A program made the translations under genes and the position numbers. The notes below the pieces were generated by a model. It did no database searches, was not told where the DNA came from, and saw only the letters and a list, made by a program, of their open reading frames with translations. 41,764 nt of DNA from contig NZ_JAGQBU010000025.1 of assembly GCF_024345795.1 (NCBI RefSeq), positions 1 to 41,764 of the forward strand, written 5' to 3'. This document shows positions 1 to 7,632 of this stretch, piece by piece. Origin of the DNA: Synechococcus sp. J7-Johnson. GTDB lineage: Bacteria; Cyanobacteriota; Cyanobacteriia; PCC-6307; Cyanobiaceae. Every line of letters begins with the position of its first letter. The first letter of the stretch is position 1.

Positions 1-123
1 ATTCAGAAGGAAAGCTGAGATTCGGGCCGACGTATCTACCGTAAGCCACTGGTCAATAGCGAAAAGGGCTAGTCCAACCACCGGATAAGATCGTGGCTGC
101 GCACGATCTATCCTTGTTCGTTA
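1..123. repeat. Terminal inverted repeat, left copy
   Basis: These 123 bases are an exact reverse complement of 41638-41760; base i pairs with base 41761-i. Identity breaks at base 124, inside the box GTTAGGC (the right copy has the complement of GCATAAC). The two copies are inverted, so this is not the simple end overlap of a circular molecule. The repeat must occur at least twice in the source genome or be a contig-end effect. It contains the attC-like site described separately, plus about 70 further shared bases on its outer side. Confidence 0.97.
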
Positions 124-126
124 GGC
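72..126 (+). other. attC-like recombination site (left)
   Basis: The 55-base site is bounded by GTCCAAC (72-78, fits RYYYAAC) and GTTAGGC (120-126, fits GTTRRRY). Between them lies a hairpin with arms GGATA(A)GATCGTG and CACGATCTATCC around a six-base loop. The stem is 12 bp with one unpaired base, which is the attC style of extrahelical base. The same sequence is inverted at the right end, and both strands satisfy the box consensus, so orientation is ambiguous from the boxes alone. The cupin gene starts 29 bases after the GTTAGGC box, as a cassette gene would. No integrase gene is present to confirm function. Confidence 0.5.
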
Positions 127-154
127 CTCATACTTGCCTCACCTAGGAGAAGCA

Positions 155-523
155 ATGCCAATCCACCACAACATGCTGGGTCATACGCCCTCTGCTACAG
201 AGCGCATTCTCTTTCCCATCTCAGATCAAGCCTTGGGAGCCCAGGCGTCCCTGCTGTATGAGCACGTGCTGAATCCAGGGGTCGAGGTGCCGTTTCACCA
301 GCACCCATACGAGGAAGTCATCGTTTGCATTTCCGGAGCCGCCGAGTGCTCACTGAACAGTGGCCCCTGGCAGAGGTATGAGCAAGGCAGCGTGCTAATC
401 ATTCCGCCCAACACACCGCACTCCCTGAGAAACATCGGTTCCGGCCTTCTGCGGCAGCTGGCCTTCATGCCATCGAGCGTCAATAAAACTAAATGGCTGG
501 CTCCCAAAGGCAGCGTTGAGTGA
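155..523 (+). CDS. Small cupin-domain protein
   Basis: This is a 122-residue single-domain cupin. The first conserved motif is seen as FHQHPYEE (H-x-H-x3-E, metal-ligand pattern) followed by a Gly-containing turn, and the second as PPNTPHSLRNIG with its histidine. Cupins of this size bind a metal and act as small enzymes, isomerases or sensors; the substrate cannot be told. I start at ATG 155 because an AGGAGA ribosome-binding site lies four bases upstream; an in-frame TTG at 134 has none. It follows the attC-like site at 72-126 directly, and its base composition is visibly less GC-rich than the genes from 5 kb on, which suggests transfer, possibly as a cassette gene. Confidence 0.8.
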   Translation: MPIHHNMLGHTPSATERILFPISDQALGAQASLLYEHVLNPGVEVPFHQHPYEEVIVCISGAAECSLNSGPWQRYEQGSVLIIPPNTPHSLRNIGSGLLRQLAFMPSSVNKTKWLAPKGSVE

Positions 524-765
524 GATTTGCATCGGATGATGCCTATCCAGGCGCTGAGCACGGGTGCCCACCGGGGGACATTCGGCTCGTCGGTAGGCGC
601 CACCTATCCAGCGACACCTTCATAGATCTGGGGGTCGCGGAGCCTGTCAGGCGCCAAGGCGTCGCAACGGAACTCATCGAGACCATCAAGCTCGTAGCCC
701 AGCATCACGGTATCCGAGAAGATGTCATGCAATTCGACATTCTTCCCGGCCGGCAGTCGAAATGA
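520..765 (+). pseudogene. GNAT acetyltransferase fragment
   Basis: The open frame (GTG at 520, overlapping the cupin stop) encodes a recognisable GNAT motif A in its second half: LGVAEPVRRQGVATELIE, the Q/R-x-x-G-x-A acetyl-CoA loop and following helix. Only about 81 residues are present against 140-180 for a full GNAT domain, and the strands that should follow motif A (the N-x-x-A...Y-x-x-x-GF region) are absent. The frame runs into the 3' end of the leftward DUF1349 gene, so the gene appears cut off near base 720-740. The first 25 residues do not look like a GNAT start. I read it as a relic; a different short functional protein is unlikely but not excluded. Confidence 0.55.
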
Positions 766-1316
766 TCGAATTCCGCCATGAAGCCCGCCGCCGTTGGGCT
801 GCAGGCATAGAGACCGATCTGCAGCGGTCCCGTCTCGCCCAGCTCCTGTAGCCGTGCCATCCGCAGCTGCTCCCAATGCTCCCCATCCAGGCTGGAGTCG
901 GCGATCACATCCCGGCCTTCGCGGCGCAGCCGGAACCACACCGTCGTGATCTCCCGGGCCAGGGGCTGGGTCGACCAGTCGGAGGCCTGGGCGTTGGTCA
1001 CCACCGCGCCGAGCCTGTTGGGACCGTCCGGTTCAAATTCCACCGAGGTCTTGATCCAGCAGGCCGGCGACAGCCGCAGCAGCAGCCCGGCATGGTCATA
1101 GCGGTGCCGCGGATGGGCCGTCACCCGGCTGGTCAGCACGACATCACCGTCCAGCTCCGCCAGCAGGGCATGGCCGTTGTCTGCCTCAAAGCCGTAGTGG
1201 GTGCGCTGCCAGAAGTCAGTGCGGCCGGCTGGCCAGAGCCGCAGGCGGCCCGCGGCGGCATCGCGCTCCCATCGCGGCGGCTCGTTCAGCCAGAGCAGGT
1301 CTGTGTCGTGGTTCAT
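705..1316 (-). CDS. DUF1349 family protein
   Basis: This 203-residue protein matches the DUF1349 / YesU-like concanavalin-fold family. Visible features are an early W-x-N-E-P-P-x-W segment, FWQRTHYGF, the core H-A-G-L-L-L-R-L, WIKTSVEFEPDGPNRLGAVVTN, a V-W-F-R-L-R-R-E-G strand and the closing GLYACSPTAAGFMAEFDHF. Family members are small beta-jelly-roll proteins of unknown or carbohydrate-related function. ATG 1316 overlaps the stop of the upstream VOC gene by four bases (ATGA), which fixes the start and indicates coupled translation. The last ten or so residues (after FDCRPGR) lie antisense to the GNAT relic and look non-native, so the original C-terminus may have been replaced at a junction. 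It is the last gene of the MarR-linked operon. Confidence 0.75.
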   Translation of the reverse strand: MNHDTDLLWLNEPPRWERDAAAGRLRLWPAGRTDFWQRTHYGFEADNGHALLAELDGDVVLTSRVTAHPRHRYDHAGLLLRLSPACWIKTSVEFEPDGPNRLGAVVTNAQASDWSTQPLAREITTVWFRLRREGRDVIADSSLDGEHWEQLRMARLQELGETGPLQIGLYACSPTAAGFMAEFDHFDCRPGRMSNCMTSSRIP

Positions 1317-1729
1317 GGCGTCATCGGGGTGCAGACCAGGCCGATCTCCTGGCCGTAGGAGAGCTCCAGGGTGTGGCCGTCGGGATCGCGCAGGAAGGCC
1401 CAGATCCCCACGGGCGGGCCATCGTCCCGGGGGTCTGCTAGCAGCACCCCCTCGGCGCGGGCCAATGCGCAGAGCTCCAGCAGCCGCTCTGGCGTGGCGC
1501 ACCCCACCCCGAGATGGCCCATGGGCCGCAGGGGCGCGTCGACCACCGCGGTCTCGATCAGCACCACGACGAAGGCTCGGGTGCCGTCGCCGATCCAGGC
1601 GACGTGCGGCCCCGTCTCGCTGTCCCGCCGGTGGACCAGTCGCAGGTCGGTGTAGGTGGCATAGAAGGCCAGGCTCCGCTCCAGATCCGTGACGGGCAGG
1701 GCCACATGGGTCAGTCCGATGTCAACCAT
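1313..1729 (-). CDS. VOC / glyoxalase-fold protein
   Basis: A 138-residue vicinal-oxygen-chelate protein. It begins IGLTHVALPVTDLERSLAFYATY, the first beta-alpha-beta module with a metal-type His, and closes with GIWAFLRDPDGHTLELSYGQ, the second module with the DPDGHxLEL signature and its Glu. Members include glyoxalase I, dioxygenases and fosfomycin/bleomycin resistance proteins; which one cannot be decided here. ATG 1729 overlaps the end of the MFS gene by eight bases, and its stop overlaps the DUF1349 start by four. Its position behind transporters under a MarR regulator suggests a detoxification or small-molecule role, which is inference. Confidence 0.82.
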   Translation of the reverse strand: MVDIGLTHVALPVTDLERSLAFYATYTDLRLVHRRDSETGPHVAWIGDGTRAFVVVLIETAVVDAPLRPMGHLGVGCATPERLLELCALARAEGVLLADPRDDGPPVGIWAFLRDPDGHTLELSYGQEIGLVCTPMTP

Positions 1730-2909
1730 GACGAGGCAGGAGCAGGCCATAAAGGCCAGCCAGGCCCAGTACCACGGGCACCAGCAGGGCGGGCACGCCG
1801 GCCAACCCCATCTCAGCGGCGATCCAGCCCAGCGACGTGGGCACAACAACCGCACCGGCACTGGCGGCACTGGTGGCGAAGCCGACGGCGGCCGGCACCA
1901 AATGGACGGGCAGGCGCCGCGGGATCAGCAGGATCGTGGCGGGAAAGATCCCGGCCAGGCCGAATCCCGCCAGTGGCAGGGCAACCCATGGCTCGGTCCC
2001 ATGGGACCAGCCGATCTGGGCCGCCAGCAGCAGGGCGAGCGAGCAGCTGATCCACCGGATCACGCCCAGCCGCCCCACCAGCCCACCGAAACAGAATCGG
2101 CCCGCCGTGAGCCCAAGCCAGTAGAGGCTGATTCCGATGCCGGCAGCCACCGCCGATTGGGAGCGGCCGAGGTGCTGAACACTGAAGCCCCAGGTGCCGA
2201 TCGAGGCCTCGATGCCCACCGCACTCAGCAGCACCAGCCCGCTCAGCCCCACGGCAGGCCGCCGCAGGGCCTGCCCCAGGACTCGCCAGTCGCCGCCTTC
2301 AGCCGCTGGGGGACGCTGCCACGGGCAGGTCCGGCGTTGCCGCCAGACCACCAGCAGCACCAAGCCGCTCAGGCCGGCCAGCACCGCGTAGACCAGGCGC
2401 CAACCGCTCCCCAGGGCCAGCAGCGTGGTGGCGATCGCCGGCCCCGTGAAGGCGCCGACGCCGTAGAAGCCATGCAGCGGGCCGATCAGCCTGGCGCCGG
2501 CCTCGTGCTGCGCCACGGCCGTGTTGAGGCCGGCGTCGATCAGACCGATGCCCAGGCCCACCGCCACACCCGTTGCCACCATCACGTCCCAGCGGGGGGT
2601 CAGGGCGTAGAGCAGCAGGGCCGACGCCAGCAAGGTGAAGGCCACCATCAGCATCCGGTCAAGCCCCAGCCGGCTGTTCACCACGCCGTTCAGCAAGGCC
2701 GCGAGGGCATAGCCACCGATCTGGCTGGCCAGCAACAGCGTCACCGACCCCGTGCTCAGCACGAAGGTGTCCAGCAGCGAGGGAACCAGCACGCCGAGGG
2801 CCGCTTCCACCGCCCCGATGACCACAAAGGCGGAGCAGGCCACCCCCATCCGCAGTTCGCCCGGTGCGTCAGCCATCGGAGTGGGAGCGGTGGGACGGGG
2901 TGGCATCAC
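1722..2909 (-). CDS. MFS transporter
   Basis: A 395-residue major facilitator with about twelve hydrophobic segments. The sequence resembles the fucose-permease/YbjJ-type branch: a first helix with GAVEAALGVLVPSLL, a cytoplasmic loop with NSRLGLDRM, a helix rich in Gly (VGLGIGLIDAGLNTAV), then GPLHGFYGVGAFTGPAIA. It probably exports or imports a small polar metabolite across the inner membrane; the substrate is unknown. ATG 2909 overlaps the stop of the preceding DMT gene (ATGA), supporting this start over the in-frame ATG at 2876; neither has an obvious ribosome-binding site. It is the third gene of the leftward operon. Confidence 0.85.
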   Translation of the reverse strand: MMPPRPTAPTPMADAPGELRMGVACSAFVVIGAVEAALGVLVPSLLDTFVLSTGSVTLLLASQIGGYALAALLNGVVNSRLGLDRMLMVAFTLLASALLLYALTPRWDVMVATGVAVGLGIGLIDAGLNTAVAQHEAGARLIGPLHGFYGVGAFTGPAIATTLLALGSGWRLVYAVLAGLSGLVLLVVWRQRRTCPWQRPPAAEGGDWRVLGQALRRPAVGLSGLVLLSAVGIEASIGTWGFSVQHLGRSQSAVAAGIGISLYWLGLTAGRFCFGGLVGRLGVIRWISCSLALLLAAQIGWSHGTEPWVALPLAGFGLAGIFPATILLIPRRLPVHLVPAAVGFATSAASAGAVVVPTSLGWIAAEMGLAGVPALLVPVVLGLAGLYGLLLPRHG

Positions 2910-3349
2910 TGCGGCGTAACGCCACGGCGAACATCAACAGCAGCACCGCCAGCCAGCGGCCGGGCCCGTTCTGGCGCTGGGGGACCCCCCAGCCAGCCCC
3001 AGTGATCGATCAGCAGCGAGCCGATCAACTGGCTGAAGACCACCGTCATGGTGGTGGCGGTGAGTCCGAGTCTGGGAATCACCAGGGTGGACAGGGTCAC
3101 GTAGAGGGCGCCGAGCATGCCGCCGCAGAGGGCCCAGGGCGGGACCTCGGCGAGACGCTCCAAGCGGCCAGCACGGAAACCTCCCAGGGCCAGCAGCAGG
3201 CTGAGGGCGGCGGCACCCACCAGGAAATTGATCGTGGCGGCGGCCACCGCGGAGCGCAGGCTGCCGCCCAGACGCGCATTGGCGGCCCCACCCAACGAGA
3301 GAAGACTGCCTGCCGAAAAGGCTCAGAGCACGGCCGAAAAGGGGTTCAT
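2906..3349 (-). pseudogene. Second DMT (YdcZ/DUF606-type) transporter, in-frame TGA at codon 9
   Basis: The expected start ATG 3349 overlaps the stop of the upstream paralogue (ATGA) as in every other junction of this operon. Codons 1-8 read MNPFSAVL, codon 9 is TGA (3323-3325), and the frame then continues open for about 138 codons: AFSAGSLLSLGGAANARLG, then hydrophobic helices with TINFLVGA, PPWALCGGMLGALYV and QLIGSLLIDHWGWLGG. These are the landmarks of the YdcZ/DUF606 DMT family, including the D-H-x-G-W-L-G motif shared with its neighbour. Either the gene is inactivated by a nonsense change, a shortened product starts downstream (first ATG at 3295, lacking most of helix 1), or the base is a sequencing error. 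Confidence 0.75.
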
Positions 3350-3849
3350 CGCCCACCCCCCGGCTGGGTGAGCAGGGCCATGGCTGCCAGGAACAGCGCC
3401 ATGGCCGCGTAGCCCCGGGCGCCGAGACGCTGGCGGCGCACCCCCAGCCAGCCGTGGTGATCCATGACGAGGCCGGCGACCGCCTGGCCCGCCACCACCA
3501 GACCAAGCGTCAGAGTGGCGCCGAGACTCGAGATCACCAGGGTGCTGGAGCTGACATACCAGGCGCCAAGCACCCCGGCCAGCAGGCTCCAGCGCGGCGC
3601 CGTCCGGATCGCCCGCCAGTCGGGTGCCGGCATGAGGCCACTGAGCAGCAGCCCGACCAGGGTGACCGAACCCAGCAGATAGGAGTGGAGGGCGGCGAGA
3701 GGAACGGACTGGAGCGACTGGGCCAGCTGGGCGTTCATGGCCGCCTGCACCGGCAGCAGGGCGCCGGCCAGCAGGGCCATCGCCACCGGCATGGCCGAGG
3801 ACACGGGGACGACAGGCAGCGTCGAGCGGGGCAGAGGCAGGCAAGACAT
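3346..3849 (-). CDS. DMT transporter, YdcZ/DUF606-type
   Basis: A 167-residue integral membrane protein with five hydrophobic helices. Landmarks are LLAGALLPVQAAMNAQLAQSL in helix 1, WSLLAGVLGAWYVSSSTLVI, then GLVVAGQAVAGLVMDHHGWL. These mark the small, half-size YdcZ/DUF606 branch of the drug/metabolite transporter superfamily, in which two such units often work as a pair. Here the partner (2906-3349) follows with an ATGA overlap but carries an early stop. It is the first gene of the operon; ATG 3849 lies only a few bases from the palindrome at 3856-3870. A start at the internal ATG after residue 19 is possible, since the first residues look non-conserved. Confidence 0.82.
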   Translation of the reverse strand: MSCLPLPRSTLPVVPVSSAMPVAMALLAGALLPVQAAMNAQLAQSLQSVPLAALHSYLLGSVTLVGLLLSGLMPAPDWRAIRTAPRWSLLAGVLGAWYVSSSTLVISSLGATLTLGLVVAGQAVAGLVMDHHGWLGVRRQRLGARGYAAMALFLAAMALLTQPGGGR

Positions 3850-3855
3850 CTCGAT

Positions 3856-3870
3856 ATCAAGAGACTTGAT
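3856..3870. promoter_or_regulatory. Inverted repeat, candidate MarR operator O2
   Basis: ATCAAG-AGA-CTTGAT is a perfect six-base inverted repeat with a three-base centre, the usual size of a MarR-family site. It lies between the predicted -10 box and ATG 3849 of the leftward operon. Its TCAAG half sites match those of the palindrome at 3892-3903, 33-36 bases away, roughly three helical turns. Confidence 0.65.
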
Positions 3871-3873
3871 TCG

Positions 3874-3902
3874 AAGCTAGGGGCCGGTTGTCTTGACGTC
3901 AA
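3874..3902 (-). promoter_or_regulatory. Promoter of the DMT-MFS-VOC-DUF1349 operon
   Basis: On the minus strand TTGACG (3902-3897), a 17-base spacer and TAGCTT (3879-3874) form a near-consensus sigma-70-type promoter. The predicted start would fall within or beside the palindrome at 3856-3870, about 15-25 bases before ATG 3849. This is pattern-based only. Confidence 0.5.
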
Positions 3903-3903
3903 G
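3892..3903. promoter_or_regulatory. Perfect 12-bp palindrome, candidate MarR operator O1
   Basis: CTTGACGTCAAG is a perfect palindrome 14 bases upstream of the MarR start. Its half site TCAAG is shared with the second palindrome at 3856-3870. Read leftward, its TTGACG serves as the -35 element of the operon promoter, so occupancy should block polymerase. Confidence 0.65.
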
Positions 3904-3916
3904 CTATTCTCGAGCC

Positions 3917-4417
3917 ATGGCCTCCGACCGCATCGACCAGATCCTGAGCCAGTGGCAGCAGGCGTCCCCGGCGCTGGATGTCTCCGCTCTCGCCGTGGTG
4001 GGGCGGATCCTGCGCATCGCCCGGCTGCTGGAGCGCCAGCGCGAAGCGTTGCTGGTCCCCCATGGGCTGAGCGTCTGGTCCTTTGATGTGCTGGCCACAC
4101 TGAGGCGGCAGCCTCCGCCGCACCAGCTCACCCCCACTGAGCTATACGGCGCGTTGATGCTGTCCTCGGGAGCGATGACCAACCGGATCGATCGCCTGGA
4201 GGGCGACGGCCTGGTCGAGAGACACCGCGAAACAACGGATCGACGCAGCGTCCTGGTGCGGCTCACGGCCAGGGGCGTTGAGGTGGTGGAGACGGTGCTG
4301 CCTCAGATCCTTGGCAGCGAGCGGGAACGGCTGGAACAGTTCACGACGTCGGAGGAGCGTGATCTGCTGGCAGGACTGCTGCGCCGCCAGCTCCTGGCCC
4401 TGGACGCCTGCGATTGA
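3917..4417 (+). CDS. MarR-family transcriptional regulator
   Basis: A 166-residue winged-helix regulator. After an N-terminal dimerisation helix it shows VWSFDVLATLRR, LTPTELYGALMLSSGAMTNRIDRLEGDGLVER (helix-turn-helix recognition helix), then the wing RHRETTDRRSVLVRLTARG. This is the typical MarR arrangement. It is transcribed divergently from the transporter operon with 67 bases between the start codons, and two palindromes occupy that space, so it probably represses both itself and the operon until an unknown ligand binds. I start at ATG 3917 (MASDRIDQIL); an upstream in-frame TTG at 3893 would lie inside the palindrome. Confidence 0.92.
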   Translation: MASDRIDQILSQWQQASPALDVSALAVVGRILRIARLLERQREALLVPHGLSVWSFDVLATLRRQPPPHQLTPTELYGALMLSSGAMTNRIDRLEGDGLVERHRETTDRRSVLVRLTARGVEVVETVLPQILGSERERLEQFTTSEERDLLAGLLRRQLLALDACD

Positions 4418-4785
4418 ACCCCTCCCCAGCACCCCAAGGGGGCCCACCGCCACGCCATGCCTTCAGCTCTTTCCTTCAGGCCACTGACAGGGGCCGACCG
4501 CTTCTCCTTCGTCCCGATGTGCGAGGTGCCGGAGCAGGAACAAGCATCTGGGAGAACCTGCGACAACAGATGACGGAGGAGGGGGCCACCACAGTGCGAC
4601 TCATCGTTCAGAAACAGAATCCCCGGGCACGACGATTCTGGGAGCGGCAGGGATTCGCTGTGGAAAGGGAGATGGTGGCCAAAGCCGGAAAGCTGGAGAG
4701 CCCAGTCTGGCTGTTGCAACGTTCTCTGGGAGCGGAGGCCGCCCATGCGGTGGCAACACGGAGCAGGCGGGACCTTGCCGCTTAG
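4414..4785 (+). pseudogene. GNAT acetyltransferase, C-terminal remnant
   Basis: The frame carries a GNAT motif A (LRPDVRGAGAGTSIWENL, with R-G-x-G-x-G/A) and then motif B, NPRARRFWERQGFAVERE (N-x-x-A-x-x-F/Y...GF). The part before motif A, which should hold the first three or four strands (about 60-80 residues), is replaced by unrelated-looking proline-rich sequence. No good start codon exists: the frame opens at a TTG overlapping the MarR stop. It therefore looks N-terminally truncated. It is not the missing half of the relic at 520-765, because both contain their own motif A. Confidence 0.5.
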
Positions 4786-5032
4786 GCGCATGCGTCAGAC
4801 ACGACGATGAAGATGAGACTCGAACCCTGCAATCCTGCCCGCTTCTGGTCTGAGGCGTTGGACAGACCACAAAGCCACGAATCAAGCCTGAGCGAGTTGG
4901 CCAGCCGACTTTCTGCGAATTCATTGATCATGTACTCAGAGCTCTCTCTGTAGATCCTGGTGGGCTGGCAGAACGGCATATTCAAACTTTCTCGCAGGCG
5001 TATTCGGGGTGAGTGCCCGCGTTACATCCGCC
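4786..5032. other. Spacer between accessory and core blocks
   Basis: I see no convincing gene here. There is a short tRNA-like T-arm look-alike on the minus strand around 4820-4850 (GGTTCGAGT), but the stem does not pair well and no acceptor stem can be drawn. Composition changes from accessory-like to core-like across this stretch, so the junction of the accessory left end with the chromosome backbone is probably here. Confidence 0.4.
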
Positions 5033-6223
<1,191 letters not shown>

Positions 6224-6237
6224 GGCACGATGGTGCC

Positions 6238-7632
6238 ATGGCCCCCTGGCCCTCCCCCGCATCCGCTGGTTTGAAGATCATCGTCCTGGATGACGACCCC
6301 ACCGGATCCCAGTCGGTGCATGGCTGTCCGCTGCTTCTGCGCTGGGATCCGACCACCCTCAAGCGGGCCCTGCCCGACCCTTCCCCCCTGCTGTTTCTGC
6401 TCAGCGACACCCGGGCGCTGGAGCCCGATCAGGCGGCGGAGCGGGTGAACTCCATCTGCCGGTCGCTGCGAGAAGTCCTGGGTGATCCCACTGGCGAATC
6501 CGGCCCCGGCTCCTGGCTGCTGGTGAGCCGAGGGGATTCCACCCTGCGGGGCCATTTCCCCCTGGAGATCGATCGGATCGAGGCGGAACTCGGCCCCTTC
6601 GATGCCACCTTGCTGGTGCCCGCCTTTCTGGAGGGAGGTCGCACCACTGTGGATGGGGTGCACCTGCTCCACGGCGAGCCGGTGCATCGCTCGGCCTTTG
6701 CTGACGATGCCCGATTCGGCTATCCCACCAGCGATCTGCCCGCCTGGGTGGAGCACAAGAGCGGTGGCGAGCGCCTGGCCGAGTCGGTGCAGCAGATATC
6801 CCTGGCGGAGCTCGAGCCCCACGGCCACCAGGCGCTGGTGGAGCGCCTGCTCGCCTTGAGTGGCAACCCGCTGGTGGTGGTGAATGCGCAGCGGCCCGAG
6901 CAGCTCGAGGTCCTGGCGCGGGCCGTGCGGGCGGTGCTGCCCGCCAGGCGGCTGCTCGTCCAGTCGGCGGCGAGCTTTCTACAGGCGCTGGCCGCTCTGC
7001 CGCCCCAGCCGCTGCCGCCCGCCTCCCTGGCCCGCTTACGCCGCGGTGCGGCCCCGGGCGCGGTGCTGGTGGGATCCCATGTGCCCCTGAGCAATCAGCA
7101 GCTGCAGCTGCTGCTGGTTGAACCCGCCTGCGCCGGGGTGGAGCTGCCGGTGGAGCGGGTGCTTGAGACCATCCGGCGCCTGGGTCCTGAGTCGGCCGAT
7201 CTGGCTGATCAGGCCCTCGAACCGCTCCAGCAGGAGCTGCTGGAGCGCCTGGCGAGCGCCTGGCTGTCAGGTCGCACGCCGGTGCTGTTCAGCAGCCGGG
7301 GTGAGCGGCCCTGCCACAACGCCGGCGAGCGGCAGCGGTTGTCGCGCACCCTGGCGGGGCTGATGGCCCGACTCGCTGCCGGGCTGCCGCCGGAGCTCAG
7401 CTACCTGATCAGCAAGGGCGGCACCACCAGCCAGACCCTGCTGCGCGATGGCCTGGCCCTGACTGCGGTGCGGCTGGAGGGGCAACTGCTGCCGGGCCTC
7501 TCGCTGCTGCGCCTGCCCGCCGACCACGCCCTCTTCCCGCAGCTGCCCCTGCTCACCATGCCGGGCAACCTCGGCGTCGCTGAAACCCTCCGCCAAGCCT
7601 GGTGGCTGATGGAAGGCGTCAGCCGCCGGTGA
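6238..7632 (+). CDS. Four-carbon acid sugar kinase-like protein (DUF1537)
   Basis: A 464-residue protein of the OtnK/DtnK-type kinase family. The N-terminal domain has IIVLDDDPTGSQSV (the DDxTG substrate motif), FLLSDTRAL and the conserved SRGDSTLRGHFPLE. The C-terminal nucleotide-binding domain has LSYLISKGGTTSQTLL and, near the end, LLTMPGNLG. Known members phosphorylate threonate, erythronate or related acids; the cyanobacterial substrate is not known to me. It sits between glcE and glcF on the opposite strand: its start is 14 bases from the glcE start and its 3' end overlaps that of glcF by 14 bases. That position hints at a role linked to photorespiratory or Calvin-cycle side products, which is inference. 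Confidence 0.88.
   Translation: MAPWPSPASAGLKIIVLDDDPTGSQSVHGCPLLLRWDPTTLKRALPDPSPLLFLLSDTRALEPDQAAERVNSICRSLREVLGDPTGESGPGSWLLVSRGDSTLRGHFPLEIDRIEAELGPFDATLLVPAFLEGGRTTVDGVHLLHGEPVHRSAFADDARFGYPTSDLPAWVEHKSGGERLAESVQQISLAELEPHGHQALVERLLALSGNPLVVVNAQRPEQLEVLARAVRAVLPARRLLVQSAASFLQALAALPPQPLPPASLARLRRGAAPGAVLVGSHVPLSNQQLQLLLVEPACAGVELPVERVLETIRRLGPESADLADQALEPLQQELLERLASAWLSGRTPVLFSSRGERPCHNAGERQRLSRTLAGLMARLAAGLPPELSYLISKGGTTSQTLLRDGLALTAVRLEGQLLPGLSLLRLPADHALFPQLPLLTMPGNLGVAETLRQAWWLMEGVSRR

Noticed and set aside
541-598. Second attC site after the cupin gene
   Set aside because: GCCTATC and GGTAGGC break the AAC/GTT core and the interior does not fold into a convincing stem, so it is not listed as a feature; mentioned only as a possible decayed site.
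1689-3005. Long rightward open frame antisense to the MFS and VOC genes
   Set aside because: Proline-, Gln- and Arg-rich low-complexity translation typical of the opposite strand of GC-rich genes; the leftward frames show real transporter and VOC motifs.
520-4785. The two GNAT fragments as halves of one gene split by the MarR-operon insertion
   Set aside because: Both fragments contain their own motif A, so they come from two different genes.
4815-4900. tRNA-like stretch on the minus strand with a GGTTCGAGT T-loop look-alike
   Set aside because: The T-stem has at most three good pairs, no anticodon stem of five pairs or acceptor stem can be drawn, and no CCA context is seen. At most a decayed relic.
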